A stretch of 64,000 nt of DNA from Cupriavidus necator N-1 (GCF_000219215.1 NC_015727.1:682001-746000); one strand, 5' to 3'; shown: positions 47,376 to 56,759, numbered from the stretch's first letter. Notes: generated by a model not told the origin, from the letters alone. Translations and numbers: made by a program.

Positions 47376-48887
47376 TCACACTGACCGAGAAGACGTTAGC
47401 ATCCTGACGTACGCTGGCAAGTCCAGGCACTGGTAGCCAGCGGCCGTCAGCGCCCGAGCCTCTTCGTCTGAAAAAACAGGCGAGAACAGCGCCTTGGTCA
47501 ACGTCCATCCATTCACCCGGCGCCCCTCCTTTGTCGACATGAATCGCTCGATGTGTCGCTCAAATTCGGAAAGCGAGGACCGGATGTGCTTGCTCGCACT
47601 GCGTTTGCACGAGCCGAAGCGGATATGCCGGGCGTCCTCGTCAAGTGCGACGATGTCGATCTCGATCGCGTTCTGTTCGTCTCGCGGCCGATTCCAGTAA
47701 CCCAGTTCGATGGAGGTCAGCGAGAAGTCGCCCGCGCCCTTTCGCGAACACTCTACGTGCAACTGACGAATCAGCTTCTCGAACGCGTATCCCTCGTGCC
47801 CGTGCAGCCGAGGGAGCGTCAGATCGATCGCCTTCGAAAGCGGGCGCATGCGGGATGCGTCCCGCGCCGGCTTCACGACCGACAGCCAAGCCTGCAGAAA
47901 GTTGTCGGTGATGTAATAGCGGGCGTTGCGGCTCTTGCTCTCCGAAAACACCGGGTGGCGTTTGTCGACCATATGGTAATTCTCGACCAAGCGCTTGACT
48001 GTGACCTTCAACGACGCTTCGTCTTCATCCCGCAGCAGTGTGCCGACCAGTTGCCCGTGACTCGAGCCCGGATGTTCCGCGAGGAAATTTAGGACTGAGA
48101 GCAGTCTGCCCTTCACCTCACGGAGGAAGGATGTGTCTGCTTCTTCGGCCAGAGGGCTGCCTTCGCGAAGGAACATCCGCTCGAGCAAGGCTTCCTGAAA
48201 CCGGGAATCCACCTGAAACAGGCCTTGGTCATACGCGTCCCGGTAGAACTTGGGAACGCCCTCAAAGAAGCCCCAGAGCGTGAGCCAATGGTGCGGATCG
48301 CGGATATCGTGGGCGCGGTACACCTCGATCAGGTCCTCGAAATCCCAGTGCTGCAGATCGATAGTCGCTGTGAGCCGCCCAAAGAGTGGCGCACCCTTGT
48401 CGTCGAGGAGCGCGCTCATTTCCGACTGCAGGGAGCCAAGGACAAACAGCCCGCCCCCTTGCGTATCGCGCAGCTGGTCCACTTGCGCCTGCAGGAATGA
48501 GTTGAAGGCGTAGAGCCTTGTCGCCGTGAAATATTGGAATTCGTCCAACACGACGATCAGGCCGCGGCGGCATAGATCGCCAATCACGCCAGCCATCGAG
48601 GCGAAGTCAGTGACTTGCGGGGCCAGTGCATTTGCGATCTCGGATTCGCAGTCTTCCAGCGCCCGACGGAACCCAGCCGCCACATCTCGCTCGTCTGAGT
48701 CTGGTATCTGCATGTAGACCATCCGGGCTATTAGCGACGGTTCGCTCTTGGATAGCTCACGCAGGAGGGTTGTCTTGCCAATGCGTCGTCGGCCTTGGAT
48801 GCGGCAGAAGAACCAGTTTGGACCATGAACGATCCGATCCAGCGTCTCCAGCGTTCCCATCCGTCCGTAGAATTCCCAGGAGGCCAT
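47376..48887 (-). CDS. ATPase of the archaeal-type / DUF234 group (503 aa)
   Basis: The N-terminal AAA-type domain has a Walker A (GRRRIGKTTLL, K38) and Walker B (IVVLDEFQYF, D115-E116). A winged-helix-like segment lies at about 280-330. A C-terminal DUF234-like region includes NAIEIDIVALDE. The position of the nuclease-type ExK reads SCK (FGSCKRS), so the C-terminal nuclease fold may be inactive. Such ATPases are scattered in mobile DNA, and their function is not established. Upstream lie two similar 23-bp elements and a hairpin. Confidence 0.8.
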   Translation of the reverse strand: MASWEFYGRMGTLETLDRIVHGPNWFFCRIQGRRRIGKTTLLRELSKSEPSLIARMVYMQIPDSDERDVAAGFRRALEDCESEIANALAPQVTDFASMAGVIGDLCRRGLIVVLDEFQYFTATRLYAFNSFLQAQVDQLRDTQGGGLFVLGSLQSEMSALLDDKGAPLFGRLTATIDLQHWDFEDLIEVYRAHDIRDPHHWLTLWGFFEGVPKFYRDAYDQGLFQVDSRFQEALLERMFLREGSPLAEEADTSFLREVKGRLLSVLNFLAEHPGSSHGQLVGTLLRDEDEASLKVTVKRLVENYHMVDKRHPVFSESKSRNARYYITDNFLQAWLSVVKPARDASRMRPLSKAIDLTLPRLHGHEGYAFEKLIRQLHVECSRKGAGDFSLTSIELGYWNRPRDEQNAIEIDIVALDEDARHIRFGSCKRSASKHIRSSLSEFERHIERFMSTKEGRRVNGWTLTKALFSPVFSDEEARALTAAGYQCLDLPAYVRMLTSSRSV

Positions 48888-48898
48888 ATTCTCGCTAC

Positions 48899-48921
48899 TT
48901 TAGTTACATTTATGTATCTTA
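48899..48921. promoter_or_regulatory. AT-rich 23-bp element, copy 1
   Basis: TTTAGTTACATTTATGTATC continues to TTA and lies 11 bases upstream of the ATPase start. It shares 18 of 23 positions with the element at 49031-49053 (core AGTTAC-N6-GTATCTTA). An operator or promoter role is inferred. Confidence 0.4.
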
Positions 48922-48983
48922 ATTGATCATGACCCGCAAGGCTAGGGGGGACAAGGCCTGAGCCGGAAAAACTAACTCTCTTT

Positions 48984-49006
48984 CGTCAAGGCGGAAGGCC
49001 TTGACG
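48984..49006. repeat. Inverted repeat (9-bp arms)
   Basis: CGTCAAGGC and GCCTTGACG flank a 5-base loop, midway between the two AT-rich elements upstream of the ATPase gene. Confidence 0.6.
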
Positions 49007-49030
49007 AGATCTAAAGTCTCGATTGTTAAT

Positions 49031-49053
49031 TTAAGTTACAAAAAAGTATCTTA
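49031..49053. promoter_or_regulatory. AT-rich 23-bp element, copy 2
   Basis: TTAAGTTACAAAAAAGTATC continues to TTA. It is in the same orientation as copy 1, 132 bases away, close to the left end of the ISKra4 element. Confidence 0.4.
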
Positions 49054-49172
49054 TGGGTGAGGGGTGCTGCTTCTCCTCTCCAGCCGCCAGCCTCGTACAA
49101 GGAGACCGCGCCAAAACGGGGCAAACCACCGGACCACTGCCGAGAGGCCAATGAGGCACCTACAATGCGCGC

Positions 49173-49780
49173 ATGGCTTCCGATCCTGGGCCGGCGATCT
49201 CCGTCCTTCAACTTCGCATTGCTCTGCGCGGCCTGAGCCCGCGGTCTGGCGACGCGTCCTCGTTCCTGAGCACTTGACGCTCGGACAATTGCACAATGTC
49301 CTCCAGATAGTCATGGGCTGGGCGGGCGAACATCTGCACACGTTCAGCATTCGTGGCAAGCGTTACGGCGACGCTCATGAGGGCGTCTTGCAGTTCTGCA
49401 CAGTCGCAAACGAACTGCCGCTGACCGCGTTTCATCTCCGCGAACACGAAGGCTTTGTCTACGTGTATGACTTCAACGCGTGGTGGCGCCACGAGATACG
49501 GATGGAGCGGCGTATGCTGCGGCAACGGCCTGGCCAGTTGCCCCGTTGCGTGGCGGGTTGCGGGCCTTGCCCACCCGAGGACATTGGCGGGATCGAGAGG
49601 TATCTGGAGGCAAGGGACGAACACAGTGAATATGAATTCCTCGATTGGATCGAGTCGCTGCGCGAGCGGCCTATCGTGTTGGAAGACCTACGCGACGAGG
49701 TCGACCGGTGGCTGACTTGGCTGGATCGTCGCTTTGACCGTCAGACCGTCAATGATCGGTTGCGAGAGTTCGAGGGGTAG
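49173..49780 (+). pseudogene. pRiA4b ORF-3-like passenger protein, frameshifted
   Basis: The reading LTLGQLHNVLQIVMGWAGEH, FSIRGKRYGD and FVYVYDFNAWWRHEI is diagnostic of the plasmid pRiA4b ORF-3 family, a common passenger of ISKra4 elements. A one-base deletion near 49235 separates the start (MASDPGPAISVLQLRIALRG) from the rest. Confidence 0.7.
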
Positions 49781-49840
49781 ACTGGTCGCCGCAGCTTCCA
49801 CGGGAGGAGGGCGGCCATGCGTATCAGCTTGTAAGTCGTA

Positions 49841-50086
49841 GTGCAGGACGATGGAGGCGTGCCAGCCACCGTCACCGAAATCGCCCAGTTCGAGAGAGAC
49901 CGCCTCGATGTGGGCTCGCTGGGGCTGCACCTAGCGGAGGCGAAATCATTGCTGGGTCGGCTGCAGCGCACGATGGTTGCGGCACAGGTTGCCGAGGCAG
50001 TTGCCCGGACCAGCGTGTGTCCCACGTGCGGGGCGCAGTTGGCTTGCAAGGGCCACCATCACCTGGTATTTCGTAGCGCGTTCGGG
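49841..50086 (+). pseudogene. ISKra4 transposase, N-terminal part
   Basis: The frame reads VTEIAQFERDRLDVGSLGLH and CPTCGAQLACKGHHHLVFRS, with a zinc-binding CxxC. It is interrupted at AFG by IS256 copy B. The frame resumes as RLSIDSPRLYPCRRC after the insertion. Confidence 0.8.
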
Positions 50087-51462
50087 GAGCCTGTCAGATT
50101 TCTTGTGTGTTGAGGTCATGAGACGATATCGAAAGAAACGCCCTTATGACCGAAACAAAAAGCATGACCAAGAAGAGCAAGAAATCAAGCGCGCCGAAGC
50201 TGTTTCCGGATGAGTTGATCGATCAACTGCTGGCTCAGGTACAGAACAAGGACGCCGAGTCGATTCTCGGTGAATCAGGTTTGGCCGGCCTGCTCAAGAA
50301 GCAGTTGGCCGAGCGTATGCTTGCCGCCGAACTGACGCACCATCTGGCCAGCGAGGCCAAGCAAGGCAAGAGCGGCAATCACCGCAACGGCAGCAGTGCA
50401 AAGACCGTCATCACGCCCAACGGCGAGCTGGAACTGGACATTCCGCGCGACCGGCAAGCCACCTTCGAGCCGCAACTGGTCGCCAAGTACCAACGCCGGC
50501 TGTCCGGCTTCGACGACCACGTAATCAGCATGTATGCACGCGGGATGAGCGTGCGTGAGATTCAGGGCCATTTGCAGGAACTGTATGGGCTGCAGGTCTC
50601 GCCTGACCTGATTTCCACCATCACCGACGAAGTGCTGGCCGAGGTCGACCAATGGCAGCAGCGCCCGCTGGAGGCGATGTACCCCATCGTCTACTTCGAC
50701 GCGCTGCGCCTGAAGATCCGCGACGAAGGCACCGTCAGGAACAAGGCCGTCTACCTGGCCTTGGGTATCCGCGCCGACGGGCGCAAGGAGGTGCTCGGGC
50801 TGTGGATCGAGCAAACCGAGGGCGCCAAGTTCTGGCTCAAGGTCTTCAACGAGTTGAAGAACCGCGGCCTGGACGACATCCTGGTCGCCGTCGTCGACGG
50901 CCTGCGTGGCTTCCCCGAAGCGATCGAGGCCGTCTACCCGGGCGCACAAATCCAGACCTGTATCGTCCACCTGATCCGCAACTCGCTGAACCTGGCGAGC
51001 TGGAAGGACCGCAAGGGCCTGGCGGCCGCGCTCAAGCCGATTTACCAGGCTGCCACGGCCGACGCCGCCGCCGGCGCGCTGCAGGCGTTCGCCGCCAGCG
51101 ATTGGGGCCGGAAATTCCCCACGGTGGCCGACATGTGGCGCCGCCAATGGGAACAGGTCATCCCGTTCTTCGCCTATCCGCCGGAAGTGCGCAGAATCAT
51201 CTACACCACTAATGCCATCGAGAGCATGCACATGCAGTTGCGCAAGATCGTCAAGAACCGGGGCCACTTCCCCAGCGACGAAGCCGCCAGCAAGCTGCTG
51301 TACCTGGCCTTGCGCAACATCGAGAAAGATTGGAAGATGCCGCCCATCACCTGGAAACAAGCGGCCAACCAGTTCGCCATTCTCTTCGGTGACCGCTTCA
51401 CCAACGCCCTACGCTGAGATTTATTTAACCGACCTCAGCACACAGAATTCCTGACACCTCCC
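50087..51462 (+). mobile_element. IS256-family insertion sequence, copy B, nested in ISKra4
   Basis: The 1376-bp element has ends GAGCCTGTCAGATTTCTTGT and, on the other strand, GGAGGTGTCAGGAATTCTGT. It is flanked by the 8-bp duplication CGTTCGGG (50079-50086 and 51463-51470). Confidence 0.93.
50146..51417 (+). CDS. IS256-family transposase, copy B
   Basis: The 423-residue protein has catalytic acidic residues in PIVYFDALRLK, AVVDGLRGFPEA and TTNAIESMHMQLRK. It is complete and clearly different in sequence from copy A, so a different IS256 species. It may still be mobile. Confidence 0.95.
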   Translation: MTETKSMTKKSKKSSAPKLFPDELIDQLLAQVQNKDAESILGESGLAGLLKKQLAERMLAAELTHHLASEAKQGKSGNHRNGSSAKTVITPNGELELDIPRDRQATFEPQLVAKYQRRLSGFDDHVISMYARGMSVREIQGHLQELYGLQVSPDLISTITDEVLAEVDQWQQRPLEAMYPIVYFDALRLKIRDEGTVRNKAVYLALGIRADGRKEVLGLWIEQTEGAKFWLKVFNELKNRGLDDILVAVVDGLRGFPEAIEAVYPGAQIQTCIVHLIRNSLNLASWKDRKGLAAALKPIYQAATADAAAGALQAFAASDWGRKFPTVADMWRRQWEQVIPFFAYPPEVRRIIYTTNAIESMHMQLRKIVKNRGHFPSDEAASKLLYLALRNIEKDWKMPPITWKQAANQFAILFGDRFTNALR

Positions 51463-51470
51463 GTTCGGGC

Positions 51471-52158
51471 GACTGTCGATCGACAGTCCCAGGCTGTACC
51501 CCTGCCGGCGGTGCCAAGGCGACGCCCCCACCTTCAGCCCGGTCGCCAACTGCTTGCCCGAGCGGGTCAGCCCAGAACTGCAGTATCTCGAGGTCAAGTT
51601 TGCAGCGTTGATGTCGTATGGCCTGACCATCAACGTTCTGCAAGAGGTATTGCCGCTGGAGCATGTGCTGGCAGCCAGCTCAATCCGGCGCCAGGTCACC
51701 ACGCTCGGTCGCCGACTGGAAGCGGAACAGGCCACCGACGCCCCGGCAGCAGGCGGAGGTGGCGAGCGTCCGCTCGCCTGAGATCGCCAAGCCCAGTCCG
51801 ATCCGCGCGGTCGGCATTGATGGCGGCTACCTGCGGCGGGCCGGCCACCGGCGCCGCCAGGATGGCTGGTTTGAAGTGATCGTCGGGAAGTCCCTACGGG
51901 ATCAAGATGCCGGCCATAGCTTTGGCTACGTGCACAAGCTGGAGCGCCGACCGGCCGATCGTATGTGGAACTTCCTGCTACGAGAAGGTGTGCAACCCAG
52001 TCAGCCGGTCACCTTCTTGTCGGACGGCGGGGATACCGTACGGTTTGCCCAGCTCGGCTTTGGTGACCGCGGTGACTACGTTCTCGATTGGTTCCACATC
52101 GCCATGCGGGTACAGAATCTCGAACAGATGAGAGACCGCGCCAAAACGGGGGCCGACT
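51471..52158 (+). pseudogene. ISKra4 transposase, middle part, frameshifted
   Basis: The first frame continues SPELQYLEVKFAALMSYGLT to about 51750. The next frame carries PIRAVGIDGGYLRRAGHRRR (catalytic Asp region) and VTFLSDGGDTVRFAQLGFGD, ending NLEQMRDRAKTGAD where it runs into the inverted right end. Confidence 0.75.
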
Positions 52159-52495
52159 AAGCGGCAAGGCGTTGGTTTTCGTCCCGGGCGATGGACGGAT
52201 ACCATCGTTCAACGTAAGACCGGAGCTGGTTATTGAGTACGGCAGTCCTGATTTGCAGCAGATTGTGCGCGTTCCGAGGCCGCCAGGCCATCTGCTGCCG
52301 TTTGACGTACCGCTTGCTGACCACCTGATTGACGGCCGACTCGACAAAACCTGATGCAATGGGCTCCCCATGCCGATAGCGGTCACCGTAGTTAACGATG
52401 AAGTGTCGGTTGTTGTCGAGGTAGACAATGAACTCCTCGAGCTGATCAAGGGCCGGCCGGCACATAGCGATGGCCCCAGCAATACCGCATTGATC
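52159..52495 (-). pseudogene. ISKra4 transposase C-terminal part, inverted
   Basis: On the minus strand it reads EFIVYLDNNRHFIVNYGDRY, HGEPIASGFVESAVNQVVSK (catalytic Glu region) and ends RDENQRLAA. It belongs after the middle part but lies in opposite orientation. Confidence 0.75.
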
Positions 52496-52639
52496 AAGAC
52501 ACTGCATGGCGCCAAGTGGCACTTGTGGCACGGCTGCCCCTTTCCAGCGTTGCGCCGCCGGGAAAGCCTGAGCTGGGATCTGGACCCTGAGGCCAGCCCC
52601 GAGGAGGGCAAACTTCTCGGCAAGCTGATCCGGCGTGCG

Positions 52640-52806
52640 GATCGCCGGATGGCCCGCGACGCGGGGTGCGCCGAACTGGCGCATCGGTTGGGCGGCAGGC
52701 ACGCTGCGATGAAGCCCGGCGTCGTCGGTCGCACGCTCGGCTGGAGGCTCGCATCGCCAGCCGGCGTCCATCCTGCCGTGCGCGTCGTGGCCACAGCCCG
52801 CTCCAA
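52640..52806 (-). pseudogene. Fragment related to the 72-aa protein at 14206
   Basis: AVATTRTAGWTPAGDASLQPS resembles AVARTRASGLTPAGDPNIKPS at 14206-14424. The rest does not match and no proper start is seen. The remaining bases to 52975 hold no gene. Confidence 0.35.
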
Positions 52807-52975
52807 CCGCGCGCGCCTGGGCTGCCTCGGGTTGAACGGACGGTCTCCGGTCGGGCACCAACAGACGGTCGCGTTCGACGGCCCCCCGCGTTGGGCTCAG
52901 GGACGGTGTGCGAGAATACGCCGCGGCCAAAAGCGGGACTCGCTCCGGTCGCGACAACACAATGCGGAGACGAGA

Positions 52976-53308
52976 TTGTCCAAAGAGCTACTGGTCGGCC
53001 TGGTAACGATGATACTGGCAACCTCGGCGCTGGCCGGCGAGCGCTACATAGAAGTTTGGAACCCACCGGAGGTGCGCCGTTCGGCCGCGAAACCCCCAAA
53101 GCCATCGGCACGCAAACCGAAGAAAAGTCGTGTGGGTCCTCTTGCAACCGGCCGGACGCGTCGAGTGGCGGAAGTATCAACGTTACGGCCGGCCACAGCG
53201 GCAAGGCCGGGCAAGCCGACATTCAACGACATTCCGCGGCAGATGACGCCAGAGGGCAACGTGCTTCGTGTGGCAGGCGGCCAGTCTAGAGTTGACATCG
53301 GGCGCTGA
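52976..53308 (+). CDS. Small exported basic protein (110 aa)
   Basis: A TTG start with GGAG 7 bases upstream gives MSKELLVGLVTMILATSALA, a clear signal peptide with a likely cleavage after the second ALA. The mature part (about 90 residues) is rich in Pro, Lys and Arg. Function unknown; probably periplasmic or outer-membrane-associated. Confidence 0.55.
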   Translation: MSKELLVGLVTMILATSALAGERYIEVWNPPEVRRSAAKPPKPSARKPKKSRVGPLATGRTRRVAEVSTLRPATAARPGKPTFNDIPRQMTPEGNVLRVAGGQSRVDIGR

Positions 53309-53313
53309 TGCAT

Positions 53314-53410
53314 TTGATACGGTCGCGCCCCCAAATTCTTTGTGAGTCAATCACTTGCGAAAGGATCGACATTTTCGATAGAAGGGACCTGGTCAGCCTT
53401 GCTGCGAGCG
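53314..53410 (+). repeat. 97-bp repeat upstream of the third long H-NS module
   Basis: It aligns with 16568-16668, sharing CACTTGCGAAAG-type, ATTTTCGATA and GCCTTGCTGCGAGCG blocks. In this copy no KfrA-like gene follows; the sequence leads into the long H-NS leader instead. Confidence 0.6.
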
Positions 53411-53572
53411 GCCGAGGGAAGCCGACGAGACCTTCCAGTCTCTCTATTACGCCGAGCCCGAGGACGTCGAATACGACGAGTCGGTAGAAAGGTCCCGAAG
53501 TCGTACGGCGTTGATTGGGCGCGAGAATTCGTAAGGAAGGATTGGCGCAGGCGAGAAGCGAACGACACGCAA

Positions 53573-53621
53573 GAGACAAGGTCTCACCGTCCATGGGATT
53601 AGGAAGCGTCTGCACCTGCAG
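53573..53621 (+). promoter_or_regulatory. Palindromes upstream of long H-NS copy 3, one degraded
   Basis: GAGACAAGGTCTC is intact at 53573-53585, but the second palindrome reads CTGCACCTGCAG (53610-53621), one base away from the perfect form before copies 1 and 2. Confidence 0.45.
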
Positions 53622-53657
53622 TGACTTCAATGAAGGAGAACGAATTGGCCCCAGAGC

Positions 53658-54662
53658 GTGGTTGAACCCCTTGTCGCGAGCAATGCGACGGACGGATTTG
53701 GTCAGATGGAGCTTCCCATCGCTGAGGCGATGCGCGACGCGGGTCCCGTCATTGGTGAATCCAGTGGTGCAGGCGTCGGTGGTGGCAGCGTTGACACTCA
53801 GGCCCGACGCTTGGACTTCTGGTCGACAAGCCGGGATAGCGGCCCGACGGCGACCGTGTCATATCGGCGCCGGCGGCCTTACGCAGCCCCGGACGCTTCA
53901 ACGGAAGACGTGGCATCGGAAGAATCGCTGGAAGCCGCCGCCTCGGAAGCGTTGACTGAATCTGACGCGCCGGAAGCGCCCATTGAAGCCATGCCCTCGG
54001 AAGCGACCACTGAAGCCGTGGCCGAAGCTCCGGTTGAAGTCCTGGCCACGGAAGAACCGATGGAAGCTGCCGTCCAGGACGAACTGACCGAAACGGCCGC
54101 CCCGGTCGCACCGCTTTACGCCCCAGCTCCGGAAGCAGCGCCGGAAGAGACGCGGGCCCCGAAGCGCGGTCGGAAGCCGAAAATGCTAGCTGAAGTTGCC
54201 GCTCCGGAAGTCATGACTCACGAAACCCCAACCCGGAAGCGCGGGCCGAAGCAGATAACACTGCCTGGAGTGGAGGCTGCCCCGGAAGCGCCAACTCGGA
54301 AGACGCAAACTCGGAAGCCGCGACAGGAGCAAAAAGCGCCTACCGCAACCCAAAGCCGGTCCCAATCCTCACTGCTCGCCCAACTGGCATCTGTCAATGC
54401 GCAACTTGAGCAGTTGCGAGCCACGGAAGTGCCAGAGGTCGTGGAAAAGATTCGGCAGTGGATGCAGGAGTACGACCTCAGCATTGAGGACATTGCGGGC
54501 AAGCCCAGTGTTGAGCCCGCTGCCCGCGCTGTTCCGACGAAGGCCGCGCCGCGTCCGAGGTACCGCAACCCGAAGACGGGCCAGACCTGGTCGGGGCGCG
54601 GTCGGGCTCCCGCGTGGATTGGCAAGAAGCCCGAGCGTTTCCTAATCGATCTCTTGTACTGA
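53658..54662 (+). CDS. Long H-NS-like protein, copy 3, 5' frameshifted
   Basis: The conserved ATG at 53630 leads after 10 codons to a TGA because two bases are missing near 53657. The rest of the gene is open from GTG 53658 (334 aa). It has one AT-hook unit, the coiled coil and the C-terminal H-NS domain, and is identical to copy 2 from SVDTQARRL to the end. If initiation at 53658 works, only about the first 10 residues are lost. Confidence 0.65.
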   Translation: MVEPLVASNATDGFGQMELPIAEAMRDAGPVIGESSGAGVGGGSVDTQARRLDFWSTSRDSGPTATVSYRRRRPYAAPDASTEDVASEESLEAAASEALTESDAPEAPIEAMPSEATTEAVAEAPVEVLATEEPMEAAVQDELTETAAPVAPLYAPAPEAAPEETRAPKRGRKPKMLAEVAAPEVMTHETPTRKRGPKQITLPGVEAAPEAPTRKTQTRKPRQEQKAPTATQSRSQSSLLAQLASVNAQLEQLRATEVPEVVEKIRQWMQEYDLSIEDIAGKPSVEPAARAVPTKAAPRPRYRNPKTGQTWSGRGRAPAWIGKKPERFLIDLLY

Positions 54663-54704
54663 ACGACAGGTCGGCGGGCGCGGCCGGTCCGCCCCCATTC
54701 TGAC

Positions 54705-54854
54705 AAGCAAACTCGGCAGGCCGGAAGTTCGGCGGCCACTGCGCAGGAAGCCCAAGGGGAAGAGCCGGGCAACAAGCCGGGGACGGCGGCGCTGCCTAAC
54801 AACCAGGACGAAGGCAACGACAGCAGTGACGGCAGCGATGACAGCAAAAACTGA
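54705..54854 (+). pseudogene. KfrA tail remnant, second near-identical copy
   Basis: It encodes the acidic linker and tail only, ending SDDSKN. It lines up with 18934-19083 at a constant offset of 35771 bases. Confidence 0.65.
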
Positions 54855-55104
54855 GCGGACGGACGCGATCCGCTGGATCCAGGCGCAGATGGACGACTAC
54901 GGGCTCACCCTCGAAGAGCTCGACGCGGCGGGGTGCTTCGCGCCACCGCCGCCCCCACCGCCGCCACCGGCCGCACCGCCGGCGCCGGTGGTCTGCTACC
55001 GCAACGCGGAAGGGCTCACCTGGGACGGGCAGGGCGAGATGCCGTCATGGCTCAAGCGCGCGGTCAATGCGGGGCAGAGCGTTGAGTTTTTCCGGGTAGG
55101 ATAG
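54838..55104 (+). CDS. Short H-NS-like nucleoid protein, intact copy
   Basis: The 88-residue protein has MTAKTERTDAIRWIQAQMDD, a run of nine prolines and the domain YRNAEGLTWDGQGEMPSWL. The ATG overlaps the kfrA-tail stop by 17 nt. It is followed after 78 bases by cpoB copy 2. Confidence 0.8.
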   Translation: MTAKTERTDAIRWIQAQMDDYGLTLEELDAAGCFAPPPPPPPPPAAPPAPVVCYRNAEGLTWDGQGEMPSWLKRAVNAGQSVEFFRVG

Positions 55105-55182
55105 GGGCCGCCGATGCATTTGGCCCGCAGACCAACAGCGATCTGACGACGGCTAACCGACACGACCCACGACGACCCATTT

Positions 55183-55941
55183 ATGAAAGTACACGTTTCC
55201 ACCCTGTTGTGGCTCGCCGCCATGGCGAGCGGCGGTATGCTGCCCCTCACGCAGGCGCACGCCGGCGTGTTCGACGATGAGCAGGCGCGCAAAACGGTCA
55301 TCAACCTGCGCGACCAGTTCAACAGCTTCCAGGCGACGGCGACCCAGCGCATTGAGCAGAATAGCCGCACTACGCTCGACCTGCAGAACCAGCTCGAAGG
55401 TCTACGCCAGGAACTTGCGCGGCTACGCGGCCAGAACGAAGTGCTGCAGAACACGGTAGCGACGCTGCAGAAGCAGCAGAAGGACTACTACGCCGACCTG
55501 GATGCGCGCCTGAAGAAGCTCGAGCCGCAGCAGGTTTCGGTCGAAGGCCGCCAGGGCACGTCGCAGCCGGGCGAGAAGCCCGAATACGACGCTGCGCTCA
55601 AGCATTTCCAGGCGGGCGACTTCAGGAGCGCCGGGAATTCGTTCTCGTCGTTTATCAAGAAGTATCCGCAGAGCCCGTACCTGCCGCTGGCGCAGTACTG
55701 GCTCGGCAACTCGCTCTACGCGCAGCGCGACTATAAGGGGTCCACCTGGGCGCTGCAGAAAATGATCAATGCCAACCCGACGCATCCCAAGGTGCCGGAC
55801 GCCATGATCGCGGTGGCCAATAATCAGCTCGAGTCCGGCCAGAAGGATGCCGCGCGCAAAACGCTGGAACAGGTGGTGGCCAAGTATCCCGGTACCGAAG
55901 GCGCGCGTGCGGCGAACAACCGGCTGAAGACGCTGAAGTAA
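55183..55941 (+). CDS. cpoB: CpoB/YbgF-type periplasmic TPR protein, copy 2
   Basis: The 252-residue protein has a signal peptide to about residue 27, a coiled coil and C-terminal TPR-like repeats. It is nearly identical to copy 1 at 24148-24906 apart from scattered substitutions, mostly in the linker (LEPQQVSVEGRQ here). No tol-pal genes are near. It belongs to the module short H-NS, cpoB. Confidence 0.9.
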   Translation: MKVHVSTLLWLAAMASGGMLPLTQAHAGVFDDEQARKTVINLRDQFNSFQATATQRIEQNSRTTLDLQNQLEGLRQELARLRGQNEVLQNTVATLQKQQKDYYADLDARLKKLEPQQVSVEGRQGTSQPGEKPEYDAALKHFQAGDFRSAGNSFSSFIKKYPQSPYLPLAQYWLGNSLYAQRDYKGSTWALQKMINANPTHPKVPDAMIAVANNQLESGQKDAARKTLEQVVAKYPGTEGARAANNRLKTLK

Positions 55942-56066
55942 GTGCGGGTCAGTTCGCGCTGGCCCTTGAGCGCCGAGCCGATCGAGTTCTTGAGGAACAT
56001 ATTCGCGCAGAGCCAGGCCTTCGTGACCTTGGTGAAGGTCGGGTCCGGCTCAAAGAACGCCATGGT
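55942..56066 (-). other. Short protein-like fragment
   Basis: The minus strand reads TKAWLCANMFLKNSIGSALK in one frame, which looks like a gene fragment of unknown family. Confidence 0.3.
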
Positions 56067-56226
56067 CATCGTGTACCGGCAATCGCGCGAAACACCGGAG
56101 CGGCGCTCAGCCGCGCCGGTCCCACCCAGTCCGCGTAGGCCTCGACCGGGCACAGGCGCGACAGTGCCGGCGCCCGGAAGGTGGTGCCCTGGTAGTGGCG
56201 GTCGCCCTTGGTCTGCAGGAAATAGC
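56067..56226 (-). pseudogene. Tyrosine recombinase (integrase) fragment
   Basis: The minus-strand frame YFLQTKGDRHYQGTTFRAPA, then LSRLCPVEAYADWVGPARL and APVFRAIAG, is characteristic of the catalytic-domain start of phage-type or XerC-like integrases. The catalytic Arg/His/Tyr part is absent. Confidence 0.55.
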
Positions 56227-56293
56227 ACTTCTTATCACAATGACGACAATTTCCGGAAACCTGTACGCCGGGACTTCCGCCCCGGTGACCGGC

Positions 56294-56620
56294 TTAGATG
56301 CGCGTGATGGGCAATCCGCCGGTAACGGCCGCGATCGCGCTGTCGGACAGCCTATTAACCGTCGTTTGCACGCCCACGATGGGGTCATCGTGGTGCTGCG
56401 CGACCCCCTGCGCCTTCGCCCAGGCGAACGCGAACGCTTGGTCGGCGGTCATCGCGGCCGGCGTTTGCAGAGGTTGGAGGGGCACGTCGATACCGCGCTC
56501 GACCGGCCGGAGGCACATCAGCACCTCAACGGCATGCGGGGCGCTTTCGTGCAGATGCAGGTCGATGGCGATGAAGCGCCCGGAGGCCAAGACGGCCCGA
56601 ATGGTTTTCACGTAAGTCAT
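56294..56620 (-). CDS. Small hypothetical protein (108 aa)
   Basis: From ATG 56620 with AGGAG 8 bases upstream the product reads MTYVKTIRAVLASGRFIAID onward. It is soluble with no recognised family. The longer frame to 56692 lacks a ribosome-binding site. Confidence 0.5.
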   Translation of the reverse strand: MTYVKTIRAVLASGRFIAIDLHLHESAPHAVEVLMCLRPVERGIDVPLQPLQTPAAMTADQAFAFAWAKAQGVAQHHDDPIVGVQTTVNRLSDSAIAAVTGGLPITRI

Positions 56621-56759
56621 GCGGTCTCCTAGAAGAAGCCTTCGCGCTTGCCGCGCTCGTTTGGCGGTGGCCGAGATATCCCGCGGTTCCAAGGCGTCGT
56701 CGTCCCAAGCGCCTATTTGGCGACCAAGATACGCCCTTATGCTCCGTCAGTGAAAGAAG

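Larger units (their letters stand above)
49101..52650 (+). mobile_element. ISKra4-family element, degraded, carrying a nested IS256 and an inverted 3' segment
   Basis: The left end GGAGACCGCGCCAAAACGGG is at 49101. An ORF-3 passenger gene and the transposase follow. The right-end sequence GAGACCGCGCCAAAACGGGG appears at about 52132 in the same orientation instead of inverted, because the last about 350 bp of the element (52132 to about 52495) are flipped. Part of the transposase middle (HGAKWHLWHGCPFPALRRRE) continues on the plus strand from about 52490. Confidence 0.75.

Noticed and set aside
50275..51360. Minus-strand 361-codon frame
   Set aside because: It is antisense to the IS256 copy B transposase.
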